DNA of 55,280 nt from CAYLLT01 sp964591605 (GTDB taxonomy: Bacteria; Planctomycetota; Phycisphaerae; UBA1845; PWPN01): assembly GCA_964591605.1 (NCBI GenBank), contig CAZQEN010000003.1, forward strand, positions 1-55,280, in the 5' to 3' direction. A program made the position numbers and the translations under genes. The notes beneath the pieces were generated by a model. The model was not told the DNA's origin, made no database searches, and was given only the letters and a program-made list of their open reading frames with translations. Shown here piece by piece: positions 49,725 to 55,280 of the stretch (position 1 is the first letter of the stretch; every line of letters starts with the position of its first letter).

Positions 49725-50663
49725 TTATGCCGACAACCCCGACAGCACGCGATCCATCCGCCGCGCGACGTCGCGCAGATACGCTTCGTCCCCCGCCGCA
49801 AGCTCGGCGGTGACGAACCCACGATATCCGATCTCCCGCACTGCGTCGCAGACCGCCGGCCAGTCCACGTCGCCCTCGCCCACCGGCGCCCAGCGCTTCT
49901 TCTCCTGATCGTAATCCTTGAGATGCAGCTTGCAGATCCGCCGGCCGAGCGTGCGGATCCAGTCCTGCGGGTAGCTCCACAGAACGAGGCTGTTGCCGAT
50001 ATCGAAATACGCCCGCACCCACGGGCTGTCAAACTCATCGATGTAGCGGGCGAACTCCAGCGGGCTCAGCAGGAACCGGTTGCCCACGTTTTCGATCGCC
50101 AGCGTCACCTTCCGCTCGGCCGCCAGCGGCAGCACCTCGCGCACCGCCCGCTGCGATCGCGGCCAGGCATCCTGGTACCGCACCTGCGGCGTGACCACCG
50201 CCGAGACAACCAGCACCGTATCGGCCCCGAGATCGTGGGCGTTGCGGATCGAGCGGCGCAGAATCTCGAGCCCCTTGCGGGCCACGCCCTCGTCGGGGCT
50301 GGTCAGCGGGTAATTCCAGTTGCCGGCATTCATGACCGAGTGCACCCGGACGCCGGACCGATCCGCGGCCGCCCGGATCGCGCCCACCCCGGCGTCTTCA
50401 TCGACCGTTGCGATTTCCACGCCGTCGAAGCCGATGTCGGCCGCGAGCGCGAACCGATCGGCCGGCGTCATGCCCTCGGGAAACATGGAATAGGACACCG
50501 CCTTCTGGAGCCGTGCCCGCCCGCTCGCACCCGGTTGCGTGGCCGGCCCCGCCGTGGCTTGCGACCCAGATTCCGCCGCCGCCCGCGAGATCGCGGGCCC
50601 GCAGGCCACCCACCCCGCCAGCGCGCCCCCGGCCGATCTGAGAAAACTCCGCCGACTGCTCAT
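49725..50663 (-). CDS. Sugar phosphate isomerase/epimerase-like protein, TAT-exported
   Basis: 312 residues from the ATG at 50663. The start is at the border of a family H repeat, and upstream in-frame DNA is repeat. The N-terminus SSRRSFLRSAGGALAG is a twin-arginine signal. The TIM barrel belongs to the xylose isomerase-like/AP-endonuclease 2 superfamily, with the metal ligands visible in VTLAIENVGN, RAYFDIGNS, ICKLHLKDY and FVTAELAAGD. These proteins isomerise or epimerise sugars or keto-inositols. It is the first in a chain of minus-strand genes with two GRDxYGP genes below it, but repeat DNA separates each. Confidence 0.85.
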   Translation of the reverse strand: MSSRRSFLRSAGGALAGWVACGPAISRAAAESGSQATAGPATQPGASGRARLQKAVSYSMFPEGMTPADRFALAADIGFDGVEIATVDEDAGVGAIRAAADRSGVRVHSVMNAGNWNYPLTSPDEGVARKGLEILRRSIRNAHDLGADTVLVVSAVVTPQVRYQDAWPRSQRAVREVLPLAAERKVTLAIENVGNRFLLSPLEFARYIDEFDSPWVRAYFDIGNSLVLWSYPQDWIRTLGRRICKLHLKDYDQEKKRWAPVGEGDVDWPAVCDAVREIGYRGFVTAELAAGDEAYLRDVARRMDRVLSGLSA

Positions 50664-50827
50664 GTCAAATCTCAAATCTGAGATCTCATATCTCGGATCC
50701 CACATCCCATGCCCCGCGCGAGTCTCTCTCGCCGAGCAACCGCGTGCCCGACTCGACCTACAGCCTCTTTCGCGTTTTCGCGCTTTCGCGATCGTCCGTT
50801 TGGGTGGCGGGCGTCGCCCGCACCGCA
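50664..50827. repeat. Repeats of families H and G between isomerase and VCBS genes
   Basis: CAAATCTCAAATCTGAGATC and CATATCTCGGATCCC (50665-50700) belong to family H; TTTCGCGTTTTCGCGCTTTCG (written in parts, 50766-50799) belongs to family G. No gene lies here. Confidence 0.7.
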
Positions 50828-53464
50828 TCAGCACGCCGGCGGCCGGTTCGAGCCGTTCAGGCACGCCACGAACAGCGCCAGATCCGCGCTGTCCACCGAC
50901 CCGTCACCGGTCAGATCCGCCGCCTCGCAGCCCGGCGGGTAACTGACCGTCGGGCCGGCAATGCAGATCTGAAAAATGGCAAAATCCGACTGGTCCGCGT
51001 CGCCGTCGCCGTCGAGATCCGAACGGGAGACGCTGGGGTTGCTCTCCGTCTCGCCGACCGTCACCGTGGGAAAGCTGCTACCCACCAGATTGTTGATCTG
51101 GTCGCGCTCGTAGAATCGCAGATAACTGCCCCCGTGGCCCTGTCCGGTCAGAATGTCCGCGTCGCCGTCGCCCCGCCAGTCTTTGGCGTCCGCCCCCGAG
51201 ATCATCTGCACCGTGAACGGCGAGAGAATCGTCTGGCCCTCCGGCGAGCTGTACTGCGGCAACTGCCCGGCCGCCCCCGAGCCGATGTTCTTGTAGAACC
51301 GCACCGTGTTCTCGAAGTGGCAGCCGATCAGATCGAACTTGCCGTCTCCGTCCCAGTCGAGGTACGAACCCAGGTTCGGCCGCACGTAGGTCACCGGCTG
51401 ACCGTTGAACGTGATCGCCTGCGCCGCCGCCAGCACCGGCGCGGCGTCGGTCCCGGTGTTGCGGAAGAACTTGTAGCCGGTCTCCTGATCGGCCGTCACG
51501 AGGTCCTTCTTGCCGTCGCGGTTGTAGTCGCAGACCATCACGCTCGAGCGCGAGCCGATCTGTATGGTGACTCCGCCGGCGCTCAGCGCCTGCGGCGGGG
51601 CCAGCACCGGCGCCGCGTCGGTGCCGGTGTTCAGATGCAGCACCACGTTGCCGCTCCCGTCCGAAATCACCAGGTCCTTCTTCCCATCATTGTTCCAGTC
51701 GGCCACGTCGGGCCGGGCGTGGCCGCCGCTGTTGTAGCGGGTCAGCAACTGGCCGTCCGACGTGCGCAGCCGCTCGCCCGTCGCGAATACCGGGTAGAGC
51801 CGGTTGCGCAGATTGCGGAAGAGATAGACGAACCCGTCGGTGTCGGCCCCCAGCAGGTCGGGCTGGCCGTCGTTGTCCCAGTCGACCATCCGCACTGAGT
51901 TCTGCCGAACGGCGTCGCACGGCTGGAACCGCTCGGTGAACGGCGAACCCTGATCGGCCCCGCGACGCTCGAACGCCGGATTGGCGGCGGTGCCGATGTT
52001 CTTGTGCAGCCCGCCGTAATACCGCGGCTGATCCGCCTCCGAGATCGGCGTGCGCTCCCAGAACCGCCCGGCCACCAGGTCGAGCAGCCCGTCGCCGTCG
52101 AAGTCGGCCACCTTCACGCCCGAGTGCGCGTCGGCGATGAGGATCGGCACCGGATAGGCCACAATCGTCGCCGCCGCGAAGACCGGGGCCGTGCGCGTGC
52201 CCGTGTTGCGGAACCACGAGATCTCCCCCGGCTGGCAGCCCGCGAAGAGATCCAGATCGCCGTCGTTGTCGATGTCGGCCACGTCGAACCGCGGGTTCGA
52301 CAGCACTATGTCCTGCCCGGCCGCCTGGACCGCCACCGCCTCGGCGAGTTGCGGCCCGCCCGGCCCCGATCCGATGTTGCGGTAGAGATAGCAGTGGTTA
52401 TTGCTGCCCACCAGAATATCCGTGCGATGGTCGCCGTCGCCATCCCAGTCCTGCACGAAGCAGATCGAGGGGAACCACCCGCCCGCCTGCGCTCCGCCGG
52501 CCACCGGCGTGCCGGCCGCCGTGGTGAGCACGCCCACGCGCGTGAAGGTCAGCACGCCGCCGTTTTCGGCCGTCGTGTTCCGGTAGTAGACGATCTTGCC
52601 CGCGTCCGGCCCGTCGCCGAAGCTCGGGAAGAGATCCTGGTCGCCGTCGCCGTCCCAGTCGCAAAAGGCCACCGTCAGCCAGCTCCGCCCGCCCGCGTTG
52701 GGCAGCGTCAGCAGGTTCCCGCCGGAGGTCAGCCGCCCGCGCTCGACCATGCGGTTGCCGCCGCCGACGTTCTCATACACGTAGCAGTACGGCTCGACGC
52801 CGCCCTTGAACAGGTCGAGATCGCCGTCGCCGTCGAAGTCGCAGAAGTGGTCGAAGTGCGAGGCGTTGATCTCGCGCCGCTTGTATTCCTCGCGGAAATA
52901 GTCGCCGTCGCCCACGAGCCCGGCGTAGCGCTGCGGTTTGCCCCGCCCCGACTGGAGCGTGTCGAAGTACACGGCAAACCGCGTGCAGGTCTGATTGGGG
53001 ATCACGAAGTTGAGCGTGACCCGCGAAACCCTGTAGAGCTTGTCGATCCGCCAGGGAACCAGATACTTCTCCAGGTCCCCGCGCGACACGTCATAGACGA
53101 CCGGCTGCTCGTTGGCATCGTACGCGACCACTTCGATCGTGTGCTCGTCGAACGTCCCCGTCGCCCCCTGGCCGGCCAGCAGGGCGGGAAAATCGAGGTC
53201 CACCGCGGCCGGACAATGCGACCGCGTCGCCGCGTTCGGGTTCACCGTCAGCAGCGTGCGATACCGGTTCTGCGAATTCCACGGCAGCGCCCCCGCCGCC
53301 GGCCCCGCCATCAGCAGAATGAATAGTGGCGCCCGAAGCGCGAGCGAAGGGTTCGCCGAGAGCGCGCCGCCAGCGCGAGAACCCCTCGCTTGCGCTTCGG
53401 GCTCCACTGACGCCGTCGCGGGCACTCCGAACGCGGATCTGCCGTCACTCCTGCCGCCGTTCAT
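50828..53464 (-). CDS. Large exported FG-GAP/VCBS protein with dockerin-like C-terminus
   Basis: 878 residues from the ATG at 53464, which has a strong GAAGGAG ribosome site. Residues 19-46 come from the family A palindrome (53330-53407), which sits between the first 18 residues and the hydrophobic export core (LFILLMAGPAAGALPW). Ten calcium loops of the FG-GAP/VCBS type follow (DFDGDGDLD, DWDGDGDQD, DIDNDGDLD, DFDGDGLLD, DWDNDGQPD, DYNRDGKKD and others), making one or two propellers. The C-terminus has a dockerin-like pair: DLDGDGDADQSDFAIFQ and DLTGDGSVDSADLALFVACL, with a final Cys. In Phycisphaerae this tail marks surface or matrix proteins. No enzyme motif is seen. Confidence 0.88.
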   Translation of the reverse strand: MNGGRSDGRSAFGVPATASVEPEAQARGSRAGGALSANPSLALRAPLFILLMAGPAAGALPWNSQNRYRTLLTVNPNAATRSHCPAAVDLDFPALLAGQGATGTFDEHTIEVVAYDANEQPVVYDVSRGDLEKYLVPWRIDKLYRVSRVTLNFVIPNQTCTRFAVYFDTLQSGRGKPQRYAGLVGDGDYFREEYKRREINASHFDHFCDFDGDGDLDLFKGGVEPYCYVYENVGGGNRMVERGRLTSGGNLLTLPNAGGRSWLTVAFCDWDGDGDQDLFPSFGDGPDAGKIVYYRNTTAENGGVLTFTRVGVLTTAAGTPVAGGAQAGGWFPSICFVQDWDGDGDHRTDILVGSNNHCYLYRNIGSGPGGPQLAEAVAVQAAGQDIVLSNPRFDVADIDNDGDLDLFAGCQPGEISWFRNTGTRTAPVFAAATIVAYPVPILIADAHSGVKVADFDGDGLLDLVAGRFWERTPISEADQPRYYGGLHKNIGTAANPAFERRGADQGSPFTERFQPCDAVRQNSVRMVDWDNDGQPDLLGADTDGFVYLFRNLRNRLYPVFATGERLRTSDGQLLTRYNSGGHARPDVADWNNDGKKDLVISDGSGNVVLHLNTGTDAAPVLAPPQALSAGGVTIQIGSRSSVMVCDYNRDGKKDLVTADQETGYKFFRNTGTDAAPVLAAAQAITFNGQPVTYVRPNLGSYLDWDGDGKFDLIGCHFENTVRFYKNIGSGAAGQLPQYSSPEGQTILSPFTVQMISGADAKDWRGDGDADILTGQGHGGSYLRFYERDQINNLVGSSFPTVTVGETESNPSVSRSDLDGDGDADQSDFAIFQICIAGPTVSYPPGCEAADLTGDGSVDSADLALFVACLNGSNRPPAC
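53330..53407. repeat. Dispersed palindromic repeat, family A, in the VCBS signal-peptide region
   Basis: A forward half at 53331-53354 (GCCCGAAGCGCGAGCGAAGG) faces an inverted half at 53380-53407 (ACCCCTCGCTTGCGCTTCGG). It is translated as EAQARG ... NPSLALRAP, the same frame and peptide as the copy in the SWIM gene at 4362-4470. Confidence 0.88.
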
Positions 53465-53989
53465 GCGATCTCCTTCATGGTGACTCGCCTTGTCTCCTCG
53501 ACCGCCCGGCACACGCAATCCCGTGAGTATGGCCTGCCGCCGTGGGGTCACGCCCCTGATCGGCGGTCGGCCTGCCCGCACCGGCGCCACAGGAGAGCCG
53601 TCCACTGTGACGCCGACGCCATCCCGGTCACAGACGCCCGCCGCGTGCTCCCGGCCGCCTGGCCCGTCGCCCCAGGGCTCCTCTCGCCAGTCATCAGAAC
53701 ACCCATCCAGAGCCGCGACTCTCTCAGAGACGCCCATCCTACCACCGGACCCGACACCGCACAATGACAGCGCGATACTTTTCGCGCCGCCCGCGCCCGC
53801 CGGCCTCTTCAGACCGCCCCGAGGACGGGTCAGAGGGCTTTTCAAACGCAACTCCAGCAAATATAAGCTGCTAGGCGATTTCGCGGTCTGCCGGATGTGG
53901 TGACGCCCCCCGCCCGCTTGCCAACGCTATAGCGCTGTCATAATCTGACGCGGGGTGCCTGTCCAGCGGGACATCAGGCCCCTGCACGT
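53465..53989. other. Gene-free stretch upstream of the VCBS gene
   Basis: No gene or repeat family was found in this part of the 694-base gap between divergent genes. An AT-rich spot at about 53858-53870 gives a TATATT on the minus strand and might be a -10 box for the VCBS gene. A small palindrome CGCTATAGCG lies near 53925-53934. Confidence 0.5.
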
Positions 53990-54143
53990 TGAATGACGAA
54001 TGACGAAACCCGAATGTCGAAGATCCGCCGTGGCGGGACGAATCAATGACGCGGCCCGAATGGCAGGACAGGCCACGCTTGGCCGTTCGTCATTGGGATT
54101 TCGGATTTGATTCGTCATTCTGATGTCGTCATTCTGGTTTCGC
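53990..54143. repeat. Inverted repeat of the 'ATGACGAATG' type (family F)
   Basis: GAATGACGAATGACGAAACC (53990-54009) faces CGTTCGTCATTGGGATTTCG and TTCGTCATTCTGATGTCG (54084-54134). Related to 46271-46390. It ends 15 bases before the start of the next gene, so it may shape that gene's leader. Confidence 0.85.
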
Positions 54144-54158
54144 GCATCGGAGAGCGCC

Positions 54159-55280
54159 ATGGGCTCCATGAACCGTCGTCAACTCATCGGCCACACCGGG
54201 CGCCTGCTCACCGGCGCCGCCGCAGCCGGCACCCTCGGTCGCAGGGCGTTCGCCCAGTCGCGCCCGGCCGGCGCGAACGAGCGTCTGCGTGTCGCTTTCG
54301 TCGGCACACGCGGCCAGGGGCGCTTCAACCTCGAGATCTTCCTCAAGGAACCGGGCGTCGAGGTCCCCGCCGTCTGCGACGTGAATCTGCTGGAGGCCCG
54401 CAAGGCCCGCGAGATGGCCGGCGAGCGGGCGGAGATTCACCAGGACTACCGGCGTCTGCTCGACCGCAAGGACATCGACGCCTTCGCGATCGCCACACCC
54501 GACCACTGGCACGCGATCATCACGATTCAGGCCTGCCAGGCGGGCAAGGACGTCTACGTCGAGAAGCCTCTGTCGCTGTGCGTCGCCGAAGGGCGCCGGA
54601 TGGTCCAGGCCGCCCGCAGGCACAACCGCATCGTTCAGTGCGGCACGCAGCAGCGCAGCGGCGAGCACTACGCCCAGGCCTGTCAGCTCGTGCGCGACGG
54701 CAAGATCGGCAAGGTCGGCCACGTCCTCTGCTGGCACGCCGAGAACCGCTGGCCGGGCGTGGGCCACCCGCCCAGACAGGATCCGCCCGACACGCTGGAC
54801 TGGGACATGTGGCTCGGCCCGCGGCCCTTCGTGCCCTACAACCGCTCGCGCTGCTCGGGCTCGCACCGTTTCTACTGGGATTATGCCGGCGGGACGATGA
54901 CCGACATGGGCACGCACCACGTCGAGACCGTTCAATGGTTCATGAACCATTCAAGTCCGCGGACGGCCTGTGCGGCGGGCGGCAAGACCATGGATCGCGA
55001 GCCATTCGAGACCCCCGACACCGTCAACGCCCTCTGGGAATACCCCGGCTGGACGCTCGAATTCGCCATCCGCGAGGCCAGCGCCTACACGCGCGAAAAG
55101 ACCATGTACGGCATCATCTTCTATGGCAGTGAGGCCGCGCTCTACATCGACCGCGCGGGCTTTGAGATCGTGCCGGAGAAGGAAAAGGGCCCGGCCATGA
55201 CCGTCGGCACGCCCCGGCAGGAGAACTACCAGCCTCGCCCGCTCTCCGTTGCCCACATCCGCAACTTCCTCGACTGCGTC
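54159..55280 (+). CDS. Gfo/Idh/MocA oxidoreductase with export signal, 3' end cut off
   Basis: 374 codons are present and the frame is open to the window edge. The ATG at 54159 has GGAGAG six bases upstream; a second ATG at 54171 is possible. The N-terminus MNRRQLIGHTGRLLTGAAAA is a twin-arginine signal. The NAD(P) loop is FVGTRGQGRF, the family's VEKPLSLCV is present, and the substrate domain has CGTQQRSGEHYAQA and FYWDYAGGTMTDMGTHHVE, with the family's paired histidines. It is closer in style to the gene at 28394 than to that at 36824. Partners lie outside the window. Confidence 0.92.
   Translation, partial: MGSMNRRQLIGHTGRLLTGAAAAGTLGRRAFAQSRPAGANERLRVAFVGTRGQGRFNLEIFLKEPGVEVPAVCDVNLLEARKAREMAGERAEIHQDYRRLLDRKDIDAFAIATPDHWHAIITIQACQAGKDVYVEKPLSLCVAEGRRMVQAARRHNRIVQCGTQQRSGEHYAQACQLVRDGKIGKVGHVLCWHAENRWPGVGHPPRQDPPDTLDWDMWLGPRPFVPYNRSRCSGSHRFYWDYAGGTMTDMGTHHVETVQWFMNHSSPRTACAAGGKTMDREPFETPDTVNALWEYPGWTLEFAIREASAYTREKTMYGIIFYGSEAALYIDRAGFEIVPEKEKGPAMTVGTPRQENYQPRPLSVAHIRNFLDCV

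Noticed and set aside
48038..49813. 591-codon plus-strand open frame
   Set aside because: Starts in repeat DNA and runs antisense to a GRDxYGP gene; no recognisable domain.
49508..50038. N-terminal extension of the GRDxYGP gene at 48125-49507
   Set aside because: It would translate the tandem 77-base repeats and an antisense part of the isomerase gene; the ATG at 49507 has a ribosome site and a clean signal peptide.
53927..54169. 80-codon minus-strand frame with NPNDE- and FVIRHS-like peptides
   Set aside because: It is translation of the family F repeat, a frequent source of spurious small proteins.

Overview
The window is high-GC bacterial DNA, best read as a scaffold from a member of the Planctomycetota, most likely the Phycisphaerae. 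Four things point that way: a PEP-CTERM exported protein (end at 18154); a large FG-GAP/VCBS protein with a C-terminal dockerin-like pair of EF-hand loops (50828-53464); many secreted glycoside hydrolases mixed with twin-arginine Gfo/Idh/MocA oxidoreductases and lone type II pseudopilins; and several families of short dispersed palindromes of the sort seen in planctomycete genomes. Four N-runs (9147-9246, 15746-15755, 26813-26822, 31535-31634) mark assembly joins. No rRNA, tRNA, CRISPR array, transposase or prophage was recognised.

Region 1 (1-3265): a truncated nucleotidyltransferase-like/SAM methyltransferase gene converges on a three-gene minus-strand operon in which a HigB-type mRNA-interferase toxin, its HigA antitoxin and RtcA (RNA 3'-phosphate cyclase) are packed with 2-4 nt gaps. 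One promoter, with a palindromic operator across its -10 box, appears to drive all three. A toxin whose relatives cut RNA, next to an RNA-end repair enzyme, is the most suggestive arrangement in the window.

Region 2 (3469-12927): a co-directional cluster of SWIM zinc-finger protein, DUF5691 protein, MoxR AAA+ ATPase, DUF4253 protein, a small ParD-tail-like protein, DUF5682 protein and VWA protein. The core resembles the E. coli yehLMPQ-type MoxR/VWA system. Three of its genes or gaps hold dispersed palindromic repeats, two of them read through in frame.

Region 3 (13096-19356): an APC permease, an exported EF-hand plus O-methyltransferase fusion, a GH43 enzyme, an HpcH/HpaI aldolase and a PEP-CTERM protein with a clear promoter, operator candidate and terminator.

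Region 4 (19633-29851, minus strand): a six-gene carbohydrate operon (Gfo/Idh/MocA oxidoreductase, five-bladed propeller protein, carbon-nitrogen hydrolase lipoprotein, GH127, GH42-like enzyme, sodium:solute symporter). The last five genes have touching or overlapping ends, suggesting coordinated breakdown and import of one arabinose- or galactose-containing glycan. A divergent FG-GAP protein and a CehA/McbA-like metallohydrolase follow.

Region 5 (33325-55280): more exported carbohydrate-active proteins (a 1129-residue six-hairpin-type protein, three members of a 'GRDxYGP' family, a GH33 sialidase, a DUF5060/DUF4038 apiosidase-like enzyme), two pseudopilins, a sugar isomerase-like protein, the large dockerin-bearing VCBS protein, and a Gfo/Idh/MocA gene running off the right edge. 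Nearly every intergenic gap here carries a palindromic repeat, and two signal-peptide regions are interrupted by repeats.
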